DNA of 64,000 nucleotides from G963662655 sp963665015 (lineage in GTDB: Bacteria; Cloacimonadota; Cloacimonadia; Cloacimonadales; JAIOQZ01), in the NCBI GenBank assembly GCA_963665015.2, contig CAXXSY010000003.1, forward strand, positions 1,302,001 to 1,366,000. Reading direction: 5' to 3'. The notes beneath the pieces are model-generated. The model was not told the DNA's origin, made no database searches, and saw nothing but the letters and a program-made list of their open reading frames with translations. Position numbers and translations under genes: made by a program. Of the stretch, positions 1 through 7,848 are shown one piece after another. The number at the start of each line of letters is the position of its first letter. The first letter of the stretch is position 1.

Positions 1-1
1 G

Positions 2-868
2 TACCACTGCAACAACAAGTGCCGGTTTTGCTTCAACCACTGTTGGGCAAAGTACGGCGGCGGCATGATCAAGACGCTGGGTCGGGTCGAAAAGGAGCTC
101 GATTTCCTGGTGAACGAGCTGGGCGTCGAGGTGATTCTGCCCAAGGACCACAACATCTTCGTCGATGAGGAATATGGCAAGAGCATCCTCGATATGATGG
201 CGAACCGTACCGACCTGCGTTTGGCGAATTTCATCGACGTGATGGTGCGCGACATGAGCGAGGAGCATATCGAATTGCTGGCGAAGGCGGGTGTGAAGCG
301 GATTTTCTTCGGCCTCGAAGCGCTTGACGCCGAGGAACGCAAACGCATCCACAAGGACTACTCGATGGAGCACCTCGAGGCGATGGTCGCGTACGGCAAG
401 AAGTACAATATCATGTTCGCGGGGAACGTCATGCTGGGTCTGACATGCTCCCATGACCGTCCGCTGGATCGCGACTACGTGAAGAGCGAGCTGAAACGGA
501 CGATTCCGCTGCTGATCCGGCATCGCAATCTGTCGGTACATTTCCGGCTCTACGCCCCGCTACTCGGAACGCCAATCGGCGAGCAGATATGGGAAGACTG
601 CCATCAGCGCGAGCTGATCGACCTCGAAAGCTACCTGAAGATGATCCAGACGCTGATCCACAACGACCGCTTCAAGCCCGGACTGCTGCTGCCGTGCATC
701 TACCGTTCGAGCGACGCCGCGGATTTCGCTGCCAAAATCTCCAAAGTGCTGGAACTGATCAACTTTGTGCGGGAACTGGTTTGCGGATATACCAAGATCG
801 GATGGAAGAGATTTTTCCTCTTGCTGACCGGTGATTTCGTGAATTTCTTGAAGAGGATGGTGGGGTAG
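2..868 (+). CDS. Radical SAM protein, 5' end cut by the window
   Basis: The frame is already open at base 2 and continues to a TAG at 866-868, so the N terminus lies outside the window. The first visible residues contain the radical SAM iron-sulfur motif C-N-N-K-C-R-F-C (CX3CX2C, bases 8-31), followed by a core with the segments RIFFGLEALD and GNVMLGL expected of the TIM-barrel. This class cleaves S-adenosylmethionine reductively; the substrate cannot be told from this part. It resembles the B12-binding/radical SAM group, whose cobalamin domain would lie upstream of the window. The first internal Met (base 65) is after the cluster motif and cannot be the true start. About 250 bp without a gene follow. 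Confidence 0.85.
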   Translation, partial: YHCNNKCRFCFNHCWAKYGGGMIKTLGRVEKELDFLVNELGVEVILPKDHNIFVDEEYGKSILDMMANRTDLRLANFIDVMVRDMSEEHIELLAKAGVKRIFFGLEALDAEERKRIHKDYSMEHLEAMVAYGKKYNIMFAGNVMLGLTCSHDRPLDRDYVKSELKRTIPLLIRHRNLSVHFRLYAPLLGTPIGEQIWEDCHQRELIDLESYLKMIQTLIHNDRFKPGLLLPCIYRSSDAADFAAKISKVLELINFVRELVCGYTKIGWKRFFLLLTGDFVNFLKRMVG

Positions 869-995
869 GAGATGGAATACAGGAGACGGGAGTCAGGAGG
901 GATGCCTGCGCTCCACTGCCACGTTCGGATTCTATCGTAACACGGGTATTCCTCTCGGACCGCCGAACTCCAGCTCGGCACTCTTCCTCTGGAGC

Positions 996-1013
996 GCGGA
1001 CGTCCCCGTCCGC
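996..1013. repeat. Palindromic intergenic element, copy A
   Basis: The 18-bp sequence GCGGACGTCCCCGTCCGC is an imperfect palindrome. Identical copies lie at 16736-16753 and 43773-43790, and a copy in reverse orientation at 46616-46633; all are intergenic. This one lies between the radical SAM gene and the small Cys-rich gene. I see no gene in the rest of 869-1119. Confidence 0.7.
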
Positions 1014-1119
1014 ATCTCTTTTACCTCGTTTCGCTCGAACTGGGAACAATTCTTGCATATACAGACACCAATTCTTTCATCGTCAGGTATTTACCGGCGG
1101 TGAACCGGATGAGGAGATT

Positions 1120-1350
1120 ATGCAAAGGTTCATGCATGTCCAGATCAGGAAGATCGAGATCGACAAATGGTGCGAAGGGTGCCGGATCGAACAGGACCCG
1201 GATCGTCCGTACGTGGTCGAGTGGATTCGCAAGAACGCGCGCTTGTTCAGGAGTGCGTGGGAAACATCGCAGTGCAGATCGTGCAGAAACTGGGTGGAAT
1301 GCGGTCATCAAGCGCTCCAGAACTGCATGAACTACTCGCCCGACGAATAG
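1120..1350 (+). CDS. Small cysteine-rich protein of unknown function
   Basis: A 76-residue protein with six Cys in two clusters: W-C-E-G-C near residues 17-21 and C-R-S-C-R-N-W-V-E-C-G-H further on, then a last Cys near the C terminus. The spacing suggests a zinc- or iron-sulfur-binding fold. GAGGAG sits just before the ATG, which decided the start, although the frame stays open upstream. The opposite strand also has a 117-aa open frame here (1021-1374), but that one has no ribosome site or motif and overlaps the end of the next gene. I do not recognise the family. Its stop lies 2 bp from the end of the convergent TPR gene. Confidence 0.6.
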   Translation: MQRFMHVQIRKIEIDKWCEGCRIEQDPDRPYVVEWIRKNARLFRSAWETSQCRSCRNWVECGHQALQNCMNYSPDE

Positions 1351-1352
1351 CG

Positions 1353-2891
1353 TTATTTCTTCCCGGCTCTCCACAGAAAGAACAGGAATCCCGCAAACAG
1401 AAAGCCGATTGCCGCAATCGCGATCACGAACAAAAGGTGCCTTTTCCAGACCGCATGATCCATCCGCGATTTTTCTTCCATCAGTGTTATTGCCAGTTTC
1501 TTATCCTTCAGCTCATTCTCCAGATTCTCGATCCGGATCAGTAGCTGATGAACCTTCTTTTCCCGATCGTCCCATCGTTCCACGAGCTGCTGTTTCTGTT
1601 GCCTCTGGTGCTCGAGTTCCTGCTCGGAATCGATCAACTCGGTCTCGTATCGCACCATGAGTTCCTCGATCCGGCTATCGATCTCATGTTGCTGCGTCTG
1701 CACAAGATAGTCGATGTGGCGATCCTGCATCTCCAGTGCTTTTCGCAGGTCGTTTCGATCGCGGTAAAGCTGAGAAATCTCTTCCAGCATTTCGAGCGTC
1801 GCCGGAAGATAATGCCGGTCTCCGTACCGCTCGAAGAAGAGCTCGATCACTTTTTCCGCATCGACCGCATCGCCTTTCGCCCGATAGACCCTCACCATCC
1901 CGAGCATCACTTCGGCTTGCAGGACATCCAGCGCGTGCTGCTGCGCATAGTTCATCAGCGTTGTGTATCCTTCGATCGCGTTATCGTAGCTGCCCAGTTC
2001 GAGTCTGGTTTCGGCGAGATTCTGCAAGACCGGTAGCATCCGCAGGGTATCGCTTTGTTCGGCATACTCTTTCTCCGATTGCAGAAGGTAGTCCAGCGCG
2101 TCCTCGTAGTCCTTTCGTTTCATCAGGATTTTTCCGATACGGTTCAGGACGTCGGCCTTTTGCGGTAGATCGTCCTGTTGCAGGATCAGGCGATAAGCCG
2201 AATAGGCGCGGTTCAATTCGCCCGACTCCTCATAGACGGAGGCGATGCGAATCCGGCTGTTCACCGCTTCGTCTTTCAGACCCAGTTCTTCGGAGAGGTA
2301 ATAGGCTTCTTCGTAATAGCTCACGGCGTCGGTATAAAACGTTTCTCTCAGCTTCAGATTGCCGAGATTGGTAAAAATCCGGATGCGGATGCGCTTGTCT
2401 TCGCCGGCGGCTTCCAGCGAGCGTCGAAAGTAGTCCTCCGAACGGGAGTAGTTTTCCAGGTCGCGGAAGATCACGCCCAGGAAATTCAGGCTTAGGCATT
2501 GTCCGTAGCGATCCTCTTGCCGGACATAGATGCCCAGCGCGTCGTGAAAGTGCTCGGCGGCGTTACGGTAGTCTTCCATCTTCAGGTAGCCGGAGCCGAT
2601 GTTCAGGTGCGCCTGCGCCGCCAGGAGGGTGTCGCCGGACTGAATCGCCGATTCGAGCGCGATATCGCCGTAGGAAACGCTCCTCTGCGGTTGGACTTCG
2701 AGCTGCATGAACGACAGGTGATTGGCGATGGCGCCGCGTTGTTGCATGAGAACGGGTATGGCGATGGAGTCCGCAGACTGGATCGAGACCTGGATCGAGT
2801 CGAGAACAGTCACGAGCGAATCGACCCGTGTTACCGAATGGATCGTCGCGGTCAGCAGCAGCGAGATGAGAACGAGTATCGTTTTGCGCAT
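1353..2891 (-). CDS. TPR protein with signal peptide, coiled coil and C-terminal membrane anchor
   Basis: A 512-residue protein. I chose the internal Met at 2891 because an N-terminal signal sequence (MRKTILVLISLLLTATIHS) follows directly and an AAAGGAT-type site lies upstream; the longer open frame starts with Arg-rich sequence unlike a signal. About eight tetratricopeptide repeats span residues 60-390, then a charged helix rich in Gln and Glu (about 400-480, probable coiled coil), one membrane helix (FVIAIAAIGFLFAGFLFFLW) and a short Lys-rich tail. This is the layout of periplasmic-TPR sensor kinases, but the protein stops after the membrane helix and has no kinase or output domain. A scaffold or sensor role is inference. 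Confidence 0.8.
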   Translation of the reverse strand: MRKTILVLISLLLTATIHSVTRVDSLVTVLDSIQVSIQSADSIAIPVLMQQRGAIANHLSFMQLEVQPQRSVSYGDIALESAIQSGDTLLAAQAHLNIGSGYLKMEDYRNAAEHFHDALGIYVRQEDRYGQCLSLNFLGVIFRDLENYSRSEDYFRRSLEAAGEDKRIRIRIFTNLGNLKLRETFYTDAVSYYEEAYYLSEELGLKDEAVNSRIRIASVYEESGELNRAYSAYRLILQQDDLPQKADVLNRIGKILMKRKDYEDALDYLLQSEKEYAEQSDTLRMLPVLQNLAETRLELGSYDNAIEGYTTLMNYAQQHALDVLQAEVMLGMVRVYRAKGDAVDAEKVIELFFERYGDRHYLPATLEMLEEISQLYRDRNDLRKALEMQDRHIDYLVQTQQHEIDSRIEELMVRYETELIDSEQELEHQRQQKQQLVERWDDREKKVHQLLIRIENLENELKDKKLAITLMEEKSRMDHAVWKRHLLFVIAIAAIGFLFAGFLFFLWRAGKK

Positions 2892-3004
2892 CGTTGGTAT
2901 CCTTTTGGCGATGATCCCGTGTGGGCGCCGTGCTGTCAAGATTGATCGGCGAAGAGAGGGAAAAAGAGATGCCAACCTGGAGCTTGGCGGACCAACAGAA
3001 AGCA

Positions 3005-3032
3005 AATCGCCCTCCGGGATCGAAGGGCGATT
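3005..3032 (-). terminator. Hairpin terminator after the yitT-like gene
   Basis: AATCGCCCT (3005-3013) and AGGGCGATT (3024-3032) form a perfect 9-bp stem with a 10-nt loop, 21 bp past the stop of the leftward yitT-like gene. The T run after it is weak. Confidence 0.6.
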
Positions 3033-3052
3033 CGATATTACTACATTGAGGT

Positions 3053-4000
3053 TTATTCTGTCTGTTGTAGGTCGAGGTTGCGGGTCTTGAAGCCGTAGCC
3101 CATCACGTCGTGCACGTCGGTGACGATCATGAAGGCTTTAGGGTCGATGTCCTGCACGATATCGCGGATCATGGGGACCTGGCGACGGTTCATGCAGCAG
3201 AAGAGAATTTCCTTATCCTTTTCCGTGTAACCGCCACGGGCCTTGATGAAGGTGACGCCGCGGTTGAGTCGCTCGTAGATGGCGTCCTTGATGCTCTCCT
3301 CGTAGTCGGAGATGACATAGACGCCCTTGACGTAAGGCATACCCTCGCTGGCGATGTCGGTGATCTTGGTGGAGATGAAGAGGTTGACGTATCCCCAGAT
3401 GATCAGCTTGAGATCCTGGAAGACGAGTCCGACGGTCAGGATGATGAGGGTCTCGACCATCCAGTATCCCGTACCGATGGAGATTCCCGTCTTTTGCTTG
3501 AGGATGGCGACGGGGATGTCGGTTCCGCCCGTGGAACCACGGAAACGGAAGATGATGCCCAGTCCCACGCCCAGCAGCACCGATCCGGCAATCGCGGAGA
3601 GGTAGATGTCGTTCGGCCCGAGCATGGCGATGACCTGCTCTCCATCGACGGTGAAGGTGTATTTCGCGATATCCTTGACGATACCGAATTTATACAGGTT
3701 GTTCAGCGCCAGAAGGTCGGTCAGCGCCGAGGATACCATCATTCCGTAGAACGAACGGATTCCGAAGTGTTTGCCCAACATAATCACGCTGATGATGAAG
3801 AGCGGGATGTTGATCGCCATCATGCTGATACCCATGGGGATTCCCATCAGGTGATAGAATATCTGGCCAAGACCGCCCACGCCGCCCGGTACCAGCTTGT
3901 ACGGTACCAGAAACCACGAATAGCCCATCGCGAACAGCGCGCTACCCATGATGATCCCGGCATACTGGACGATGCTGCGAAACAGCCGAAGCTTTATCAT
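3053..4000 (-). CDS. YitT family membrane protein
   Basis: A 315-residue integral membrane protein. Residues 1-205 hold five to six hydrophobic helices with Gly-rich turns such as VPGGVGGLGQ and RFRGSTGGTD, typical of the YitT/DUF161 family. The C-terminal 95 residues are a soluble DUF2179-like domain (GVYVISDYEESI, RGVTFIKARGGYT, IVTDVHDVMGYGF). The family is widespread; its substrate is unproven, so transport is only a guess. A strong GGAGGT site 7 nt upstream fixes the start. It is transcribed alone, convergent with nothing, and ends in a hairpin terminator. Confidence 0.9.
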   Translation of the reverse strand: MIKLRLFRSIVQYAGIIMGSALFAMGYSWFLVPYKLVPGGVGGLGQIFYHLMGIPMGISMMAINIPLFIISVIMLGKHFGIRSFYGMMVSSALTDLLALNNLYKFGIVKDIAKYTFTVDGEQVIAMLGPNDIYLSAIAGSVLLGVGLGIIFRFRGSTGGTDIPVAILKQKTGISIGTGYWMVETLIILTVGLVFQDLKLIIWGYVNLFISTKITDIASEGMPYVKGVYVISDYEESIKDAIYERLNRGVTFIKARGGYTEKDKEILFCCMNRRQVPMIRDIVQDIDPKAFMIVTDVHDVMGYGFKTRNLDLQQTE

Positions 4001-4107
4001 GTTTTACCTCCGATAAATCTTTATCTTACAATCAAGAATGGCAGATTTTCCAGCGCGATTTTTCGGTCAACCTCTTTTTCGTTTTTTTACGGTTAAGACC
4101 CTCCCCT

Positions 4108-4303
4108 GGTACGCAGGCACACTCCCCAAATGGTATGCAGGCACCCCTGCCTGCATCTCTATCTCTATCTCTTTGAATCTCTCGAACGATTTCCACGATT
4201 AACAACGGGACGGGATAGAGATAGGGATAAGGATGAAGATGCAGGCAGGGGTGCCTGCGTACCACTTGGGAGAAGAGATGCAGGCAGGGGTGCCTGCGTA
4301 CCA
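4108..4303. repeat. Cluster of palindromic repeats before the flagellar operon
   Basis: Four copies of a unit related to GGTACGCAGGCACCCCTGC lie at about 4108-4120 (partial), 4132-4155, 4238-4263 and 4277-4303; the first two are in the opposite orientation to the last two. The inner copies and flanking CTCTATCTCTATCTC / GATAGAGATAGGGATA tracts can pair into one long cruciform. A partial copy recurs at about 51674-51694, next to the IS element. The 450-bp gap 4001-4451 otherwise holds only the flgF promoter. Confidence 0.75.
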
Positions 4304-4408
4304 TGAGGGAGCAGCGGAAAATTATTCCATATAACATTAAGAACGCATTCCCATCTGGGGTGTCATATCTCATTGCAAAGACAGCTAATTACGCCCACTC
4401 ATTCCTCT

Positions 4409-4426
4409 TTGGCACCGGGTATGCAA
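4409..4426 (+). promoter_or_regulatory. Sigma-54 promoter of the flgF operon
   Basis: TTGGCAC at 4409-4415 and ATGCAA at 4421-4426 give the -24/-12 pattern GG-N10-GC (GG 4411-4412, GC 4423-4424) that defines RpoN promoters. It is 26 bp before the flgF ATG, after a GGAGGAATAGGAAT leader. The promoter at 16351 has the same flanks, TTTGGCAC-N5-ATGCAA. Confidence 0.8.
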
Positions 4427-4451
4427 AATAAGCACGCGGAGGAATAGGAAT

Positions 4452-5240
4452 ATGGTCAGAGGCTTGTATCAGAATTCGTCGTCCATGCAACTGCTGCAAG
4501 ATCGCATGGATGTGATCGCCAACAACATGGCGAACGTCAGCACCAACGGCTACAAGCGGCAGGGCGTCTTCTACCGGCAGTTAATCGGCGCCGAGCAAGC
4601 GCTGGACCGCAACCAGATAACGCTCAAGCAGTTGCGCGAGCATCCCTTCACCTGGCAGAACAGCGACTGCTGCACGCGGCGCGGACAGGTCCGGCAGCTT
4701 CAAGGCGACATCTCCACCTACACCGACTACGCCGATGGCCCGGTCAAGGAGACCGGGAATCCGCTGGATATCGCCATAAACGGCAAGGGCTTCTTCGTTG
4801 TGCAAACCCCGGAAGGCACCGGCTACACGCGGGACGGGCAGTTCAAGATCGATCAGGACGGCAATCTCGTCACCAGCGAGGGCTACCTCGTTCAGGGTGA
4901 AGCAGGTCCGATCCAGATCACCGGCGACATGGTCAACATCAACGCAAAAGGCGAACTGGGGCAGGACGGCGTGATCGTCAACAAGCTCATGATCCGCGAT
5001 TTCCCCGAGGACACGCTGATGAATATATCGAGAGGCGTCATGTACCCACAAGGGGAAAATGTTTCCGCTCAGGAAGCGGACGTCAACGTGCTCCAGGGCT
5101 ATCTTGAATCGTCGAACGTCGTGGTGGTCAAGGAGATGGTCGATATGATCTCCACGCAACGGCATTTCCAGGCCAACGAAAAGGTGATTAACGCCATGGA
5201 CACCACCCTCCGAAAAACCGCAAATGATATAGGAAAATAA
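4452..5240 (+). CDS. flgF: Flagellar basal-body rod protein FlgF
   Basis: A 262-residue protein of the flagellar rod/hook family. The N terminus has the signature IANNMANVSTNGYKR (residues about 22-36) and the C terminus the conserved helix V-L-Q-G-Y-L-E-S-S-N-V near residue 220, both of which form the axial coiled coils. The middle has the FlgE/F/G beta domain (GNPLDIAINGKGFF). I call it FlgF rather than FlgG because it is the first of two such genes and the second matches FlgG better. An unusual Cys pair (DCCTRRG) sits near residue 75. It is first in the flgFGAH cluster, behind the sigma-54 promoter, and 11 bp before flgG. Confidence 0.85.
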   Translation: MVRGLYQNSSSMQLLQDRMDVIANNMANVSTNGYKRQGVFYRQLIGAEQALDRNQITLKQLREHPFTWQNSDCCTRRGQVRQLQGDISTYTDYADGPVKETGNPLDIAINGKGFFVVQTPEGTGYTRDGQFKIDQDGNLVTSEGYLVQGEAGPIQITGDMVNINAKGELGQDGVIVNKLMIRDFPEDTLMNISRGVMYPQGENVSAQEADVNVLQGYLESSNVVVVKEMVDMISTQRHFQANEKVINAMDTTLRKTANDIGK

Positions 5241-5251
5241 AGGAGTTACGC

Positions 5252-6040
5252 ATGATACGATCCCTCTATAGCGGCGCGAGCGGCATGTATGCCCAGCAGT
5301 TGAACATCGACAGCATCGCGAACAACATGGCAAACGTGAACACGACCGGCTACAAGAAGACCCGTATCCAGTTTCAGGACCTGATCTACCAGACCTTCAA
5401 GGAAGCCGGCGCGCCCACCTCCGAGAGCACCCAGCGTCCCACGGAACTCTCCGTCGGTGTCGGCGTCCGTCCGGTCGCCACGCAGAAAGAGCACATACAG
5501 GGCACACCGACGCAGACCGGCAACGCGCTCGATATCGCCATCGTGGGCGAAGGGTTCTTCCAGCTTGTCAACGGCGACGGAGACCTGGTCTATTCCCGCG
5601 ACGGCAGCTTCAAGCTCAACGGCGACGGCGAGATCGTCAACGCGCAGGGTTTGAAGATCGAGCCCGAGATCGTCATCCCCGCGGACACGCAGTCGGTCAA
5701 CATCACCGGCGACGGTCACGTCTATGCGCAGATTTACGGGCAGACCGAGCAGGAAGAGATCGGACAGATCGAGCTGGCACGCTTTATCAATCCTGCCGGA
5801 CTCAAGACCAACGGCGGCAACTACTACACTTCCACCGAGGCTTCCGGCGATCCCATCGTGGGCGAACCAGGCAGCGAAAACCTGGGCGTTCTGGAGCAGG
5901 GCTACGTCGAGGCGAGCAACGTGGTGATCGTCGAGGAAATGGTCTCCATGATCGTGGCGCAACGGGCGTTCGATCTCAACTCGAAGATGGTGCGCACCTC
6001 GGACACCATGATGGAAACCGCGAACAATCTCAAGAGGTAA
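5252..6040 (+). CDS. flgG: Flagellar distal rod protein FlgG
   Basis: A 262-residue distal-rod protein, the usual length of FlgG. It starts MIRSLYSGASGMYAQQ and carries IANNMANVNTTGYKK near residue 30, the beta-domain segment GNALDIAIVGEGFF, and the C-terminal L-E-Q-G-Y-V-E-A-S-N-V followed by IVAQRAFDLNSKMV, all close to the FlgG consensus. FlgG forms the part of the rod that crosses the periplasm and carries the P and L rings. AAAGGAG precedes the ATG. It is 3 bp before flgA. Confidence 0.93.
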   Translation: MIRSLYSGASGMYAQQLNIDSIANNMANVNTTGYKKTRIQFQDLIYQTFKEAGAPTSESTQRPTELSVGVGVRPVATQKEHIQGTPTQTGNALDIAIVGEGFFQLVNGDGDLVYSRDGSFKLNGDGEIVNAQGLKIEPEIVIPADTQSVNITGDGHVYAQIYGQTEQEEIGQIELARFINPAGLKTNGGNYYTSTEASGDPIVGEPGSENLGVLEQGYVEASNVVIVEEMVSMIVAQRAFDLNSKMVRTSDTMMETANNLKR

Positions 6041-6043
6041 TGC

Positions 6044-6985
6044 ATGAAATTCGGATTTCTCGCGCTCATCCTGATCCTTCCTGGGTTAATCCTCGGCGCT
6101 GCGCTGACGATCGAGCTGGAAAACCGCATCTGGATCGACAGTCCCGTGGTTACGCTGGATCAGATCGTCACCCATTACGCGGGTTCCGATTCGCTTTACC
6201 GGCAGATTCGGTGTATTACCGTGTGCAATCTACCTTACCGCGAGCGCTTCCGCAACCTCTACGAAGCGGATATCCGAAAACTGGTTCCAGAGCAGCATCG
6301 ACGGGACATTGTCATCGACGGCGCATTCTGCGTTGTCCGATGGAAAAAGCAGACGCTTGACCAGAATCGGGTCTATAAAGCGGCGCGCGAATACATCTCC
6401 CAAAGCTATCCAGACGCGGACAGCCTGAAGATCGAGATGGGCGAGCTTCCCCAGATGGACACCCCGCCCGACGGGTACTCGATCCGGGTCGAATTCCCGG
6501 ACGGCATCCGCAAGATGGGCAACGTCCGGATGGTCGGGACGATCCTGCACGACAGCACCGAGTTGAGCCGCTTCACGTTTCCGGTCTATATCGGCGTGTT
6601 CCGCGAGGGATACCGGCTGACGGCGATCAAGCGTCGCGGCGAGGGTTTTTACAAAGGCGATTTCGTTCGGGTTGACCTGAACATTGCCGAAGAAGGGAAC
6701 GCCATCACGGACAGCCTGGAATTGCACACCCGTATTGCCTCCCGCTACATCCCCGCCGGAACCATCCTGACCCGCTCGAACACGAGCCCCATCCCGGACA
6801 TCCACCGCGGAGACAGGGTCACCGTGCTGGTCAACAGCGGCACGATACGGCTCGAAACCGTAGCCATCGCGAAGGACACATCGTATCTCGGCGAGTCCAT
6901 CCTGTGCGAAGACCCCTCCACCGGACGCCGGTACCTGGCGATGACATCCGGCAAACGACAGGCAATCATCAATATTGGAGAATGA
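6044..6985 (+). CDS. flgA: Flagellar P-ring assembly chaperone FlgA
   Basis: A 313-residue secreted protein with a clear signal peptide (MKFGFLALILILPGLILGAA). The C-terminal half matches the SAF/ChapFlgA fold: RYIPAGTILTRSN, then DIHRGDRVTVLVNSG and a closing beta segment. FlgA is the periplasmic chaperone that helps FlgI polymerise into the P ring around the FlgG rod. It is 3 bp after flgG and 1 bp before flgH. FlgI itself is not in the window. The N-terminal 150 residues are less conserved. Confidence 0.85.
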   Translation: MKFGFLALILILPGLILGAALTIELENRIWIDSPVVTLDQIVTHYAGSDSLYRQIRCITVCNLPYRERFRNLYEADIRKLVPEQHRRDIVIDGAFCVVRWKKQTLDQNRVYKAAREYISQSYPDADSLKIEMGELPQMDTPPDGYSIRVEFPDGIRKMGNVRMVGTILHDSTELSRFTFPVYIGVFREGYRLTAIKRRGEGFYKGDFVRVDLNIAEEGNAITDSLELHTRIASRYIPAGTILTRSNTSPIPDIHRGDRVTVLVNSGTIRLETVAIAKDTSYLGESILCEDPSTGRRYLAMTSGKRQAIINIGE

Positions 6986-6986
6986 C

Positions 6987-7547
6987 ATGAAAAGGTTTTT
7001 AGTACTGCTCGCGATCGTCGTAACGCTTTCTTTGCTCGGTGCGAGGCAGACTCCGTCGCTCTATTCCGACCACAAGAGCTTCAATGTGGGCGATGTGATC
7101 ACGATCCTGATCGAGGAGAGCACCTCTGCCGAGGCAGCGGCAGGTACCGACACCGACGTGAATGTCGGGCTCGATTTCTCCGTCGCTGGCACTGGATTCA
7201 TGAATCAGCTCAATCCGGGCGGATACGGCGCGTCGCTCGGGAACACCTCCGGCGGTGACGGCAAGACCAGTCGCACCGGAAAGATCCAGAGCAAAATGAC
7301 CGCCAAGATCGTCGCCATCGACGAGATGGGGAACCTGGTGATCAAGGGCAGCCGAACGGTCGAGATCAATGGAGAGAAGGAGATCACCGAGCTGGAAGGC
7401 GTGATCCGACCCGAGGATGTCAAGGCGGACAACTCCGTCTATTCGTACAGTATCGCCGACGCGAAGATCAAGTACGACGGCAAGGGCGCGATCAACGAAA
7501 CCGCGAAGGTCGGTATCCTGAGCAGAATCGTCAACTGGCTGTTCTGA
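6987..7547 (+). CDS. flgH: Flagellar L-ring protein FlgH
   Basis: A 186-residue outer-membrane ring protein. The core FNVGDVITILIEESTSAEA, the Gly-rich stretch and the end VEINGEKEITELEGVIRPEDV match FlgH. I start it at the ATG at 6987, with GGAG six bases upstream; a TTG at 6975 is possible but unlikely. The signal segment MKRFLVLLAIVVTLSLLGA has no Cys at the lipobox position, whereas FlgH of proteobacteria is a lipoprotein, so this one is probably cut by ordinary signal peptidase. flgI and flgJ, which often come next, are absent; an AT-richer accessory segment follows instead. Confidence 0.88.
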   Translation: MKRFLVLLAIVVTLSLLGARQTPSLYSDHKSFNVGDVITILIEESTSAEAAAGTDTDVNVGLDFSVAGTGFMNQLNPGGYGASLGNTSGGDGKTSRTGKIQSKMTAKIVAIDEMGNLVIKGSRTVEINGEKEITELEGVIRPEDVKADNSVYSYSIADAKIKYDGKGAINETAKVGILSRIVNWLF

Positions 7548-7764
7548 CCGCGGACTGATCGGATATGGCTTTATATAAGGGGTAATGCTGCGTGGTTGTC
7601 CTTTCATTAATACCAGAGAGGTAATGTGTCCCGACTATAATCTCTGATCGGCTACAATCCTTACCAATAAAGGCATTCGAACATTCTTGCCAAAGTATAG
7701 TATTTGGGGTGAAACGGAGCATTTCCAAGAATTTTATGAGAAACTTGTCAAAATGGAGCTGTAG
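7548..7764 (+). other. Gap with a possible gene remnant
   Basis: About 300 bp separate flgH from the next solid coding sequence. Between stops at 7645-7647 and 7762-7764 the frame of the downstream gene reads protein-like sequence (PKYSIWGETEHFQEF near 7690-7734), with no good start. It may be a remnant of a gene broken by insertion or the decayed 5' part of the next gene. I see no clear promoter or terminator. Confidence 0.25.
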
Positions 7765-7848
7765 TACGATTTTCGTATCGGCAGAAATGCCAATGCAGGG
7801 TTCAGAGGTGAGAACGAGACATTCAAGGAACTAGAAGCCCAGATCGCT

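Noticed and set aside
1021..1374. 117-residue frame on the minus strand at 1.0-1.4 kb
   Set aside because: No ribosome site and it overlaps the TPR gene end; the plus-strand Cys-rich frame is better supported.
3110..4096. 328-residue frame antisense to the yitT-like gene
   Set aside because: Very rich in Asp, Glu and His as is usual for antisense frames of GC-rich genes; the opposite strand has clear membrane helices and a ribosome site.
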